Below are positions 54,557 to 63,936 of a DNA stretch of 64,000 nt, in pieces. A model generated the notes under the pieces. That model was not told the DNA's origin and made no database searches. It saw only the letters and a list, made by a program, of their open reading frames with translations. The position numbers and the translations under genes were made by a program. The stretch spans positions 105,907-169,906 of the forward strand of contig JANXTS010000046.1 of assembly GCA_025352265.1 (NCBI GenBank). The letters run 5' to 3'. Origin of the DNA: Variovorax sp. (lineage in GTDB: Bacteria > Pseudomonadota > Gammaproteobacteria > Burkholderiales > Burkholderiaceae_C). Position 1 is the first letter of the stretch, and every line of letters begins with the position of its first letter.

Positions 54557-56025
54557 CAGACTGTCCTTTGAACGGGTGCGACTTCCAAGGCGGCTCGGGG
54601 TCGCAAGGTCGCCATGACCAGATACGTGCCGCCGCCGATGAGCACGCCGAAGAACCAGCCGTATGTGTTCCACCAGGCCGGCAGCAGGTTGGTGAAGTTG
54701 GGCAGGATGGTCGAGAAGATCGAACCGATTGCCACTGCAACCAACGCATTTACGTTCCATCCGCCCTCGTAGCGGTATTCACCGAACTCCTGATAGAGCG
54801 CCGCTACATTGATGTTGCCCTTGGCAACGAGGTAGTAGTCGACCAGGATGACGCCGAGCAGCGGGCCCATAGTTGCGCCGATCGCGTTCACGAAGTGTGC
54901 TGCATTGCCCTCCCAGGGTGCGAAGGGATACAGAACGAGCGCAATGGCGGCAGCGATATAGCCGCCCTTCTTGAAACTGATCTGCTTGGGGAACACGTTG
55001 GAGATGTCGAACGCGGCCGACACGAAGTTGGCCACGACGTTGATGCCGAGCGTCGCGACAGCGAACGTCATGGCGGCGATCAGCGCCAGCACCCAGCTGT
55101 CGAACTTGGCCGAAATTTGTTCCGGGTGCAGCAGCACTTCGCCGTAGACCTTAAAAGCCGCGATGGTGGTGACGCCGGCGACCAAAGAGAAAGCGATCAG
55201 GTTGACGGGCAAGCCCCACAGGTTGCCCTTCTTCACCGCATCTTTGTTCTTCGCGTATCGGGAAAAGTCGCAGAAGTTGAGGTAAAGCGCCGCGAAGTAG
55301 GTGATCCAGGTAGCGGCGACTGCCATCAACGCCCAGAAGGAACCAGGCTCACCGTCGACGCCGGCATCCTTGGTTTTGGCGAGCAGCACATCCATCGGAA
55401 TCCCGTGGTCGAAAGAAAAACCGCCCGCCTTCACGCACAGGCCGATCGCCAGGATCAGCATGGCGATCCAGACGGCCGGGCCGGCCCAGTCCTGAAACTT
55501 GCGAACGGTCTCCATGCCCCGCTGGATGATGAGAAGTTGCAAAGCCCAGATCACGACATAGCAGGTCACCTCCAACCCAGAATGGCCGAGGAAGTGCGTG
55601 CCCTTGTGGAAGTCCATCAAGGCGTCGCTCCTGATCAGGAGTGCGACCATCGCGCCCGAGGCTGCAGCGGTTTGCGCGCCGTACCAAAAACACGCCACTA
55701 CTGCCCGCACGACGGCAGCCAGGTTGGCGCCCCATACGCCGAACGAGGCGCGTGCCAGCACCGGGTACGGCACACCTGTCTTTTCGCCGGCGTAGCCGAT
55801 CAGGTTCATGAGGGCGAAGATCACCAGCGAACCCATCCCGATCGCTATGACGAAGTTGATGAAGCTGCCGCACAGGAGAAAAAGACTGGCGGCCAAGTAG
55901 TAGCCCCAAAGACTGTGCACGTCGGAAGTCCATACATTGAAGATGCTGAAAGCTCCCCAGTTGCGTTCTTTGGCCGGCGCCAGGTCCTCGTTGTAGAGGC
56001 CTGGGGACGGGTTCTTGATTTCCAT
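54556..56025 (-). CDS. NCS1-family nucleobase:cation symporter
   Basis: A 489-residue transporter starting MEIKNPSPGLYNEDLAPAKE, with NWGAFSIFNVWTSDVHSLWG typical of NCS1 proteins (allantoin, hydantoin, cytosine, thiamine precursors), then TGVPYPVLARASFGVWGANL and LNFCDFSRYAKN. About twelve helices. It is the first gene of a two-gene unit with the UraA-like permease. Exact substrate (allantoin, hydantoin, uracil or cytosine) is not certain; no catabolic genes are adjacent in the window. Confidence 0.93.
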   Translation of the reverse strand: MEIKNPSPGLYNEDLAPAKERNWGAFSIFNVWTSDVHSLWGYYLAASLFLLCGSFINFVIAIGMGSLVIFALMNLIGYAGEKTGVPYPVLARASFGVWGANLAAVVRAVVACFWYGAQTAAASGAMVALLIRSDALMDFHKGTHFLGHSGLEVTCYVVIWALQLLIIQRGMETVRKFQDWAGPAVWIAMLILAIGLCVKAGGFSFDHGIPMDVLLAKTKDAGVDGEPGSFWALMAVAATWITYFAALYLNFCDFSRYAKNKDAVKKGNLWGLPVNLIAFSLVAGVTTIAAFKVYGEVLLHPEQISAKFDSWVLALIAAMTFAVATLGINVVANFVSAAFDISNVFPKQISFKKGGYIAAAIALVLYPFAPWEGNAAHFVNAIGATMGPLLGVILVDYYLVAKGNINVAALYQEFGEYRYEGGWNVNALVAVAIGSIFSTILPNFTNLLPAWWNTYGWFFGVLIGGGTYLVMATLRPRAALEVAPVQRTV

Positions 56026-56740
56026 AATGACGGTTCCTTGTGCTCGCCAGCGCAATGCCACTAGCGCTGGTGTGCCAGAACTGTATGCACTTTTGCATGG
56101 AGTCATGAAGAGGGTTTTTCCGGGTTCGACCAGCGTCTGTTCCCCTTTGCGGTGTTCGGAAAATTCCGGGGAACCTCAAGGCATGGATGGGCGAGTCCTT
56201 TGAGCCGGTTGTCTTCGTCGTGCCTAAAGTAGATGAGTGATTGGATCCGTCGGAATCTTGATCGTCACTAAGGAGACGCTGAATATTTAATCGATCCCGT
56301 GCCCAGGATGCTGCGCATGTATTGCTTGCAGAAGTTGTGGATGCGATCGTCATCGCGGCGCCCAACTCGACCAAGAATGCAAGTAACACGAGCGACCCGG
56401 GGATGCATCATCCGTTCCATGTGATCAAGAACCTGTTTCGTCTCTGGAAGACGCGATACAGGAAATTGGTCAAGAACACGGCACAGCTGTTCATCTTGTT
56501 CGGCCCGGCCGATCTGGTTCGATCGCGCGATGACCTAGATGGCTTTGTCGAAGTACTTCGATTGCCACAACTCGATGTCCACGGCGTTGTCAGGGCACAT
56601 GCAAACGATCGCTTCCGTGTTCGCGTCGCTTTCGTTGAGCGACAACGACACCACGCACGCCCATCGTCTCCTCGATCGGCTGCTGCAGCAGCCGAAGAGT
56701 GCACGAACGTACAACTGCAATTACAGTGCCGTGAAGCGTG
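56026..56740. other. Promoter region and IS5 relic
   Basis: This stretch carries the promoter of the NCS1-NCS2 unit at its left end and the IS5-type relic at 56272-56535. No intact gene is seen. Confidence 0.5.
56272..56535 (+). mobile_element. IS5-family relic: left terminal sequence joined to internal and C-terminal transposase pieces
   Basis: Positions 56272-56299 (GGAGACGCTGAA...) match the left-end-like sequence at 2849-2876 in 26 of 28 bases. Without the transposase start, the frame from about 56325 reads LAEVVDAIVIAAPNSTKNA and SNTSDPGMH, then jumps to HPFHVIKNLFRLWKTRYRKL and VKNTAQLFILFGPADLV. These are respectively the middle and the C-terminal end of an IS5-type transposase (VVDA.IIAAPSSTKN and HPFHVIKNLFRxxKTRYRGLxKNTAQL). 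At least two internal deletions are needed, so it is dead. It sits 246 bases upstream of the NCS1 gene start. Confidence 0.75.
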
Positions 56741-57313
56741 TCATACGCGGAAATATGCCAACGCACCGAGCAAAAGCCCCACCCCGCTTAGTGCGAAGAC
56801 CGCCTTCTCCAGCCAGTGTCGCCTAGTGAGCAGTGCGATCGCCGCCATGGCAATGGCGATCTGAAGTGCCGTCGTGGCTTGGGCCCATCGATGGTGCTGA
56901 TGCATCTGGGCTTCGCTTTTATTGTCAAATTCGGTTGACTCCGTTTCGAGCTTTTCGGCGGCCAGCTTTATCTCGGCCTTCTCGGAAGCGTAGCGTTTGG
57001 ACTCGCTCTCAAAGAGCGGCTTGCGCGCGTCGTCTACAAGTTGCATGCCAAATTCGCTCAAGTTCTGTCGGTTGCTTTTGGCCTGGTAGAAATTCCATTG
57101 ATTTGACGCTTCGGTCTTCTTGATAGCAGCGTCGTTCTTAAACAAGCCGGCGTCCGCCTGCGTTGCACCGGCCATATAGGAAAACGTCGCGCCGACCGTC
57201 GCAAGGATCGCCGTCATCACTGCAAGTTTTCCCGCCATGCCCCTGGGTTCGCGCTCCGCAGCCTCGTCCATGCGATCTTCGTGGGCTGCACGCACTTCAA
57301 ATTCTTCAGGCAA
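56741..57313 (-). CDS. DUF4337 family membrane protein
   Basis: A 190-residue protein starting at a TTG with GGAG seven bases upstream. One membrane helix occurs near residues 28-48 (LAVMTAILATVGATFSYMAG), then a long helical region with SNQWNFYQAKSNRQNLSEFG and SESKRYASEKAEIKLAAEKL (a DUF4337 hallmark), and two C-terminal helices around residues 145-188. Function unknown; family members are widespread in proteobacteria. Confidence 0.88.
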   Translation of the reverse strand: MPEEFEVRAAHEDRMDEAAEREPRGMAGKLAVMTAILATVGATFSYMAGATQADAGLFKNDAAIKKTEASNQWNFYQAKSNRQNLSEFGMQLVDDARKPLFESESKRYASEKAEIKLAAEKLETESTEFDNKSEAQMHQHHRWAQATTALQIAIAMAAIALLTRRHWLEKAVFALSGVGLLLGALAYFRV

Positions 57314-58077
57314 ACGACTCTCCGATTTTGTGGTTAAGTATCCGCGGCTGCACAGCGGTGAACTCTTGTCCGGACAAAGACTGAATATCTATTAGTGAAT
57401 ATCTATTTGTGGATCTTGAAGTCCCATAGTGCCTCAGTCAGATGCCGTTACGCCAAGTTTAGGTTCACTACATCCGATGTCTTGGTGCTCTAGCTGGGAT
57501 GCGGCCGCTGGTTGTTGAAGCAATCAATGTAGCAGTCAATCCCGGTATGTGCAGGACTGCTGGCGCGTACGTGGCCATTCCCAGGAAGGTTCAACTAAAG
57601 AAGTTCGCAGAAGGTCCGGTCCAACGCTCGCGCGCCCAGACGCTGCTCGAAGGTAGAGCAGATGACGAAAAGAAGAGGTAAAAGCCGCGCGGCTTCGCCA
57701 ATCACAAAGGGCTGCTTCACCCAGCCTAAATGGTGCTAGTCAGCGCATGCTGGTTTTGGGCTCTCGCGGAGCTCGAATTCCAATGCAGGCCGAATACATC
57801 GTCGGCTTACTCGACAGTGTGCGGCTGCACTCCAAACCGGGCAACTCACCACGCAATGCCTTGGAGCAGTCTCAGGTCTCAGACCCTACCGCCCGGGGCC
57901 CGGGCCCAATGGGGTCTACCCTGTGAGTGATAACACGTAATCTGACGTCGAAACTTGTCGATGAAAGCAGATTGAAAGCCTCGATTCCTAGCATCCGCTC
58001 CATCAATAGGAGATATGGATGAGGATGTACCAATCGACGGCAATGCCGTGCCCTAGGCCCCTAACAGGCTTAAGACG
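57314..58077. other. Long region before tctB; no binding-protein gene
   Basis: About 760 bases. A direct repeat ATATCTATT-type occurs near 57387-57412. A plus-strand frame at 57499-57681 (VVEAINVAVNPGMCRTAGAY...) looks weakly protein-like, but I cannot place it in a family. A tctC gene would be expected here and none is present. Confidence 0.4.
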
Positions 58078-58506
58078 ATGAGCTTGAGCAACCGCAATTT
58101 CATCAGAGGACTCGTCCTTATGGCGATCGCCCTGCTTTTCGGCACGGTCGCCACGCGTTACTCGATCGGACAGTTGAGCCGGTCAGGTCCCGGACTCTTT
58201 CCGTTCATGGTGAGCGTATTCCTCTTCGTCATCGGCCTGACCGTCGCGGTCCGGGCTCGTTTCCTGGCCCCCGTGCCATTGAGTTACAACGTTAAGAACA
58301 TCGCCATCATCCTTTTGAGCCTGGTGGGATTTGCAGTCATCTCGGCGTATCTGAACATGATCCTGGGCATCATCTTTTTGGTGTTTTGCTCGACGGCCGC
58401 CGGCACGTCGTACTCGGTGATGCGCAACGTGAAGATCTCGGCGGGCCTTTTAGCGATTGCGTTCGCGTTTAAGAGCTTCCTCGGCCTGAGCCTGCCTCTT
58501 TACTGA
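58078..58506 (+). CDS. tctB: Tripartite tricarboxylate transporter small membrane subunit (TctB)
   Basis: A 142-residue protein with four hydrophobic segments. It contains YSIGQLSRSGPGLFPFMVSV, the TctB signature (RxGPGxFP), and ends with the typical GLLAIAFAFKSFLGLSLPLY. It stabilises the large TctA subunit encoded one base downstream. Confidence 0.93.
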   Translation: MSLSNRNFIRGLVLMAIALLFGTVATRYSIGQLSRSGPGLFPFMVSVFLFVIGLTVAVRARFLAPVPLSYNVKNIAIILLSLVGFAVISAYLNMILGIIFLVFCSTAAGTSYSVMRNVKISAGLLAIAFAFKSFLGLSLPLY

Positions 58507-58507
58507 C

Positions 58508-60031
58508 ATGGAAGTCCTTCACAACCTCGCGTTTGGTTTTGACCAGGCGCTGACGATCCAGAACCTTTTCTACTGCGCACTCGGCTGCACGGTCGGCACA
58601 CTGGTGGGCCTGCTGCCGGGTCTTGGGCCACTGTCGACTATCAGCCTGCTGCTGCCGCTGACTTATTCGATTCCCACCGGTGGCGCCATCATCATGCTTG
58701 CCGGTATCTACTACGGTGCGCAGTACGGCGACAGCGTAAGCGCGATCACCATGAAGATCCCGCATGCCAGCAGCATCGTCGCCTGCATCGATGGCTACCA
58801 GATGACGCTCAAAGGCAAGACCGGGCTGGCGCTGTTCACCGCGGGCATCTCGAGCTTTATCGGAGGCACCGTGGCCATCGTGGTGCTTTCGACGATGGCG
58901 CCGGCGCTAGGCGAAGTGGGCTTTCTGTTCGGTCCTGCAGACTATTGCGCCCTCATGCTGCTCGGCTTCTTCTGTGTGAGCTTTGTCAGCAGCGGCAGCC
59001 TGCTTAACGGCTTGGCCATGGCCATGGTCGGCGTGCTGCTGGGAATGGTCGGCACAGATGTGAATAGCGGCGTGGCGCGCTACACGATGGACCTGCCGTT
59101 CCTGCTGGATGGCATCGGCCTCATCAGCATCGCGCTCGGGTGCTTCGGCATCGCGGAGGTCGTCAAAAACCTCGACAACAAAAATGTGCTGACACCGTTC
59201 AACGGCAAGATCAAGCTCATGCCGACCTGGACAGAGTTCAAGCGCATCATTCCGAGTGCCCTGCGCGGCAGCGTGATTGGGTCGGTGCTGGGAATACTGC
59301 CCGGAGGCGGCCCGACCATTGCCCAGTTTGCTGCTTACGCGGCCGACAAGAAGCTGAGCAAGTACAAGCACGAGATCGGCACTGGTTGCATCGAGGGCGT
59401 GGCTGGCCAAGCGGCAGCCGACGAGGCCGCGGCGCGCACCAGCTTCATCCCGCTCATGGCCATCGGCATCCCGGAAAATCCTGTGATGGCACTCATGATG
59501 GCGGCGTTCATTGTGAAGGGCATACAACCTGGCCCAAACATGATCGCCAACCATCCAGACCTTTTCTGGGGACTGGTCGCCAGCATGTGGATCGGCAACT
59601 GTTTCCTTGTTGTGCTCAACGTGCCGCTGGTTCGCTACTGGCTGTCCGTCTTCAAGATCCCCTACACCGTGCTCTTCCCGGCCATCCTGTTCTTTTGCTG
59701 CATCGGCACATACAGCATTAACAACAGTCTTGACGACATTTACATCACGGCAATCTTTGGACTGGTTGGTTATTTGTTCCTGCGGCTGGACATGGAACCC
59801 GCGCCGCTGCTGTTGGGCTTCATCCTGGGACCTATGCTGGAAGAAAATTTCCGGCGCGCCATGCTCCTGAGTCGCGGAAGTTTCAGCGCCTTCGTCAACC
59901 GCCCGATCAGCGCGACGCTCCTCAGCGTGATTGCAGTACTGGTGGTCTGGCAGCTCGTAGCGTTCTTCCGAGCCCAGCGCAAACCGCGCCCTGTGCCGGA
60001 CCTGGAGAAAGAGGGCCCTGCCCCTGGATAA
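58508..60031 (+). CDS. tctA: Tripartite tricarboxylate transporter large membrane subunit (TctA)
   Basis: A 507-residue channel subunit with about twelve helices. Signatures are GCTVGTLVGLLPGLGPLSTI and IYYGAQYGDSVSAI at the start, and the mirrored GSVLGILPGGGPTIAQFAAY and GVAGQAAADEAAART in the second half; GIPENPVMALMM is also typical. It imports citrate-type or other organic acids with a periplasmic TctC partner. No tctC and no two-component regulator (tctDE) are adjacent, so the binding protein must be encoded elsewhere. Confidence 0.95.
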   Translation: MEVLHNLAFGFDQALTIQNLFYCALGCTVGTLVGLLPGLGPLSTISLLLPLTYSIPTGGAIIMLAGIYYGAQYGDSVSAITMKIPHASSIVACIDGYQMTLKGKTGLALFTAGISSFIGGTVAIVVLSTMAPALGEVGFLFGPADYCALMLLGFFCVSFVSSGSLLNGLAMAMVGVLLGMVGTDVNSGVARYTMDLPFLLDGIGLISIALGCFGIAEVVKNLDNKNVLTPFNGKIKLMPTWTEFKRIIPSALRGSVIGSVLGILPGGGPTIAQFAAYAADKKLSKYKHEIGTGCIEGVAGQAAADEAAARTSFIPLMAIGIPENPVMALMMAAFIVKGIQPGPNMIANHPDLFWGLVASMWIGNCFLVVLNVPLVRYWLSVFKIPYTVLFPAILFFCCIGTYSINNSLDDIYITAIFGLVGYLFLRLDMEPAPLLLGFILGPMLEENFRRAMLLSRGSFSAFVNRPISATLLSVIAVLVVWQLVAFFRAQRKPRPVPDLEKEGPAPG

Positions 60032-60137
60032 CCCGCCGGTCTCAGCCCGAAAAGAATGCCGACACCTCTCCTTCGGACGTAGGCAAAGGTGACATTGCTA
60101 TTCGGTATCTACGGCGGGCGTTGATACCCATAGCTTG

Positions 60138-60345
60138 TCAAACCGCTTTGAAAATTGAAGCGAAAGGAACGATCGGCCCAGCACAAGACAATTCGACCGG
60201 CGTCAATTGAACGAGCGCATTGGCTTCTTCCACCGTGCCGGCAAGCCACTGGTCATAGTCGCTCAGCTTCAGCGGCACCAGTGATCGTTTGTCTTGCTGG
60301 GCGAGAGGCAATGGGCCGACGTATCGCGATGGGTGAAAGCGCGGC
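60138..60345 (-). pseudogene. SRAP (YedK/HMCES-like) C-terminal fragment, minus strand
   Basis: Read on the minus strand this gives FHPSRYVGPLPLAQQDKRS, then LVPLKLSDYDQWLAGTVEEA and ALVQLTPVE, matching the end of SRAP-family proteins (HPLMSR...LPLxQQDKRSVIP...DQWLxGTVEEA). The catalytic N-terminal Cys and most of the domain are absent from this piece. The adjacent stretch carries another piece of the same gene on the opposite strand, so the gene was broken by an inversion. Confidence 0.65.
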
Positions 60346-60460
60346 GAGCGCTACATCATTCCGGCGTCGTCGTTCGACGAGCCCACTGGGAGACCGGGAA
60401 GTACTGCGGCGCTTCGGCTTGTCGCCCGTGCCACTCGGCTTGCTTATCGGAATGCGCGTT
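60343..60460 (+). pseudogene. SRAP (YedK/HMCES-like) internal fragment, plus strand
   Basis: The plus strand reads RYIIPASSFDEP, then in the next frame HWETGKY, then in another RFGLSPVPLGLLIGM. Intact family members read RCIIPASSFDEPYWETGK, then WRFARADG and WGLAGLWN. Two frameshifts occur within 100 bases. This is the part that should lie upstream of the C-terminal piece at 60138-60345 but is oriented the other way. Confidence 0.6.
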
Positions 60461-60608
60461 TTTCAGTCGTCCGGCATCGTTCCCGACTGCCCGACGACGA
60501 GATGGTCCGATCCTATTGCGACAGCACTCTTGCTCCCTTTTACCTGCCACTCTCATCACCCTCCTCGCAACGACTTATTGCCCTATCAAGCATTTAACGA
60601 CTGTAAGT

Positions 60609-63600
60609 TCAATGCGCACTTTGCAAGAGTTGGTACTCCCGCCCTCTATGCCGCCCCAGGAGGCTCGCGAAGGCGTCAGCGCACACGGGCGGGCTGAAAA
60701 AGTAACCCTGTGTGCGGTCGCATTTATGCTCGCGCAAGAACTGCTCCTGCTCAAAGGTCTCCACGCCTTCCGCCACCACGGTGAGTGACAGGTTCTTGCC
60801 CATTGCGATGATGGCTTGAGTGATCGCTTTGTCTCCCGGGCTTGTGAGGATTTCGCGAATAAAGGAGCGGTCGATTTTTAGCGTGTCGATAGGAAAGGCC
60901 TTGAGCTGCGCCAGCGAGGAATAACCGGTGCCGAAATCGTCGATTGCCAGGCGTACTCCCATTTCCTTGATCGCATACAGAAGCTGTGCGGCCCTCTCGG
61001 GGTTCTGCACCACCATGCCTTCGGTGATCTCCAACTCCAGCAGGTGCGGCAGCAGCCCTGTCTCACAAATTACCTCGGCCAGATCAGACAGAAACAGCTC
61101 GTCCTGAAGCTGCCGTGCCGACAGGTTGACTGCCATGCATACCGAGGGCAACCCGGCATGACGCCATGCCGTGCTCTGCCGGCAGGCCTCGCGCAACACC
61201 CACTTGCCGATGGGCACAATCAGCCCGGTCTCCTCTGCGATCCCGATGAAGCGCAAGGGAGACACCGACCCCAAGTCCGGATTGACCCAGCGTAGCAGCG
61301 CCTCCACGCCAACGATGGCATCGGTCGCGAGGTCGATCTGAGCCTGGTAGTGAAGGCTGAATTCATTTCGCTCGAGCGCACCGCGCAAGTGGCTCTCGAT
61401 GGCAAAGCGCTCGACTGAACGTGCGCGGATGTCCTCTGAATAAAATTTCAGGTTGTTCTTGCCGGCGTCCTTGGCGCAGTACATCGCGGCGTCTGCGTTT
61501 TTCATCAATGTCCGCTCGTCCTCACCGTGCACGGGGTACCGCGCCGCGCCAATACTGGCGCTGACGCGACATTCTTGCCCCTGCAGGACGAGCGGCTGCA
61601 GCGCGGCCATCAACAACCGAGCGGCCACCGCAGCCACATCGGCCCGCCCCTGGCCGTCTTGCAGCAGCACCACGAACTCGTCACCGCCCAGCCGCGCCAG
61701 CGCGTGCGCCGGACCTAGCGCATCGCAGAAGCGGCTGGAAATCTGCTGCAACAATTTATCGCCGGCATCGTGGCCGAGCGTGTCGTTGACGAACTTGAAG
61801 TGATCGAGGTCGATAAACAGCACGGCGAAGCTGGCGCCGTCGCGCTGTGCGTTGCGGATCGCGTCGGCCAGCAGCTGGCTGAACATCAGGCGGTTTGGAA
61901 GCCCGGTGAGTGCATCGTGGCTGGCCAAGAAGCGAACGCGGTTCTCGGCGAGCTTCTCCTTTGTGATCTCACGCGAGATGCCGCGGTAGCCTTCGAAGGT
62001 GCCGTTGCTAAATACAGGTTCGCCGCTCACGCACAGGAAGTATGGGCGGCCGTCTTCCAGCGTGCGCCACATGACGACGTCGCGGAACGCCTCACGTGCT
62101 TGCATTTGACCGCGCACCATTTCCCAGGTGCCGGGGGCCTCAATAGTGAGCGGCGTTTCCCAGACTAACTGGCCGACGAACTTGTCGCGCGCCGCCGGCA
62201 CCACGCCGCCGCGCCCGGCCAGGGTGCGGTAGCGAAGGTCGGTGTCGAGTTCCCAGAACCAGTCGTTCGAGAGATGAGCCAGCGCCCGGAAGCGTTGCTC
62301 GCTGCGAAGCAGCGCCTGCTCGTTGCGCCGGCGCTCGGTGACGTCACGCAGCGTGCCGCGAAATCCCGACACCCGATCGCGCTCGTCGAAGACCGGCTGC
62401 ACCAAGCCTTCTCCCAACACGGCCTGGCCGTCCTGGTGCAGCATCTCCCAGTCGAAGCTGGGTACCGCGCGGCGCGTAACGAAAACCGAGTGGAACACTT
62501 CGAACAGCTGATCGGCGGCAAGCTCCGTCTGAAGCTCGCGGTAGCTGCGACCGATCAGGTCCTCCAGCGGGCGGCCCAGCATTGCACTGAAGGCCGGATT
62601 TGTGAGCACGATCCGGCCGCGCACATCGACCTCAAAATATGAATCACGCATCGACTCAACGATAGTGCGGTACTTTTCTTCGCTGGAACGCAGCGCCAGC
62701 TCGGTACGGGTGCGCGCAGTGATATCGCGCAGCATGCCGAAAAAACCTATGCATTGGCCGCTAGGTTCGCGCAGCAGGTTGACCGAGCCTTCGACCCGCA
62801 CGACCTTGCCGTTCTTGTGAACGTATTCCCAAGGCTGCGCCTTCCGATGCTCGCCGGTGCGATAGACCTCCTTGAATGTGGCAGCGACTTCGCGGGCCAT
62901 CTGGGGCGTCTGGTGAGCCCGGTTATCGAGGCCGTCCAGCTCTTGCGTGCTGTAGCCGAGCAGTCGACTGAAGGCCTCGTTGACATAGCGATATCGACCG
63001 TGAAGGTCCACCTCGTAGTAGCCATCCTCCATGCCCTCGAGTACGCTTCGGACGCGGTGCTCGCTGTCTCGCAGCAGGCTCTCGGCCTGTTGACGGCGGG
63101 CATCACGCTCAAATCTTTCCACTCCGTAACTGACGTTTTGCGCCATACGGTTGATCAGCGCAAGTGTCTGCGGGTCAAACTGGTCCGACTTGGTACAGCA
63201 AAGTACCAGCACCCCGATCACGCGGCCCTCACCGCGCAATGGCACGGCAGCGACCGAGGCGAGAACCATCTCGTTGAACGGACGTTTCAAGACCACCTCA
63301 CGCCGATCTGCGCGAAAGTTATTGCTGGCGACTGCCACGCCGCTGTTGTAGGCAAGACCCATCAAGCCCTGATCGTTTGGCGAGGATGGGTTGCTGGCGG
63401 TGAAGATGCCCTCATCGACGTCCGTCGCTGACGCACCCGCAATGGTGATGATTTCAACGCGCCCAATGACCATTCCGGGTGTGCAAACGGCCACCACTTG
63501 GAACTTGTCGCTTTCCAGCCCGGCGCTGCACACGCGCTCATAAAGGCCCTCAACGGTGGTCGCGTGCAGCACGGCCTCGTTGATCGCGCTGAGTACGCAA

Positions 63601-63665
63601 AAGATGGCTGAAGTCGGCGGCGTTGCACCAGCGCCGTTTCGGCCCGGGTCTGAGGTCAACAGCAT
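60609..63665 (-). CDS. GAF-PAS-PAS-PAS-GGDEF-EAL cyclic-di-GMP signalling protein
   Basis: A 1,018-residue cytoplasmic protein. Residues about 20-180 are a GAF domain, followed by three PAS domains (starts near DSEHRVRSVLEGMEDGYYEV, SSEEKYRTIVESMRDSYFEV and SEQRFRALAHLSNDWFWELD, with PAC segments such as GFFGMLRDITART). The GGDEF domain (about 580-740) has the intact active site ARLGGDEFVVLLQ and the metal Asp in FIDLDHFKFVN. The EAL domain (about 755-1005) keeps VGVEALLRWVN and the catalytic DDFGTGYSSLAQLK. Both output domains look intact, so it could make and break c-di-GMP depending on the sensory input. No membrane segment. No partner gene is adjacent. Confidence 0.93.
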   Translation of the reverse strand: MLLTSDPGRNGAGATPPTSAIFCVLSAINEAVLHATTVEGLYERVCSAGLESDKFQVVAVCTPGMVIGRVEIITIAGASATDVDEGIFTASNPSSPNDQGLMGLAYNSGVAVASNNFRADRREVVLKRPFNEMVLASVAAVPLRGEGRVIGVLVLCCTKSDQFDPQTLALINRMAQNVSYGVERFERDARRQQAESLLRDSEHRVRSVLEGMEDGYYEVDLHGRYRYVNEAFSRLLGYSTQELDGLDNRAHQTPQMAREVAATFKEVYRTGEHRKAQPWEYVHKNGKVVRVEGSVNLLREPSGQCIGFFGMLRDITARTRTELALRSSEEKYRTIVESMRDSYFEVDVRGRIVLTNPAFSAMLGRPLEDLIGRSYRELQTELAADQLFEVFHSVFVTRRAVPSFDWEMLHQDGQAVLGEGLVQPVFDERDRVSGFRGTLRDVTERRRNEQALLRSEQRFRALAHLSNDWFWELDTDLRYRTLAGRGGVVPAARDKFVGQLVWETPLTIEAPGTWEMVRGQMQAREAFRDVVMWRTLEDGRPYFLCVSGEPVFSNGTFEGYRGISREITKEKLAENRVRFLASHDALTGLPNRLMFSQLLADAIRNAQRDGASFAVLFIDLDHFKFVNDTLGHDAGDKLLQQISSRFCDALGPAHALARLGGDEFVVLLQDGQGRADVAAVAARLLMAALQPLVLQGQECRVSASIGAARYPVHGEDERTLMKNADAAMYCAKDAGKNNLKFYSEDIRARSVERFAIESHLRGALERNEFSLHYQAQIDLATDAIVGVEALLRWVNPDLGSVSPLRFIGIAEETGLIVPIGKWVLREACRQSTAWRHAGLPSVCMAVNLSARQLQDELFLSDLAEVICETGLLPHLLELEITEGMVVQNPERAAQLLYAIKEMGVRLAIDDFGTGYSSLAQLKAFPIDTLKIDRSFIREILTSPGDKAITQAIIAMGKNLSLTVVAEGVETFEQEQFLREHKCDRTQGYFFSPPVCADAFASLLGRHRGREYQLLQSAH

Positions 63666-63936
63666 CGCGAGGCCGCTTTATTTGTAAGGTATTGTCACTG
63701 CGGCGAGCATGGTGTGAATCACTTGCAAACACCATCGGGAACAGCCCAATACAGGTGATGAATTTCACGAAAACTCCGCGCTGATGCGTAAGGATTTCCC
63801 AGTGACAGCCGCATTTGAAAACTTAAGACCTCCCCAAGCTGCGATAGAAACGTGGTAAGCATCATCGTTGCCGTTTTTCTCCAGCAAACTCCGTTGTCAC
63901 GCATGGGCCTGACACGCAAATCACTCTAAGGGCCGC
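63666..63936. promoter_or_regulatory. Divergent promoter region
   Basis: Separates the GGDEF-EAL gene (minus) and the RbsD/FucU-type gene (plus). AT-rich near 63815-63890. No specific operator is recognised. Confidence 0.4.

Noticed and set aside
54568..56064. 498-codon open frame antisense to the NCS1 transporter
   Set aside because: The minus-strand product has clear NCS1 motifs and membrane helices; the plus-strand translation is His/Asp/Arg-rich without domains.
57499..57681. 60-codon plus-strand frame before tctB
   Set aside because: Reads somewhat like a protein, but there is no recognised family and no good ribosome-binding site; left as unassigned debris.
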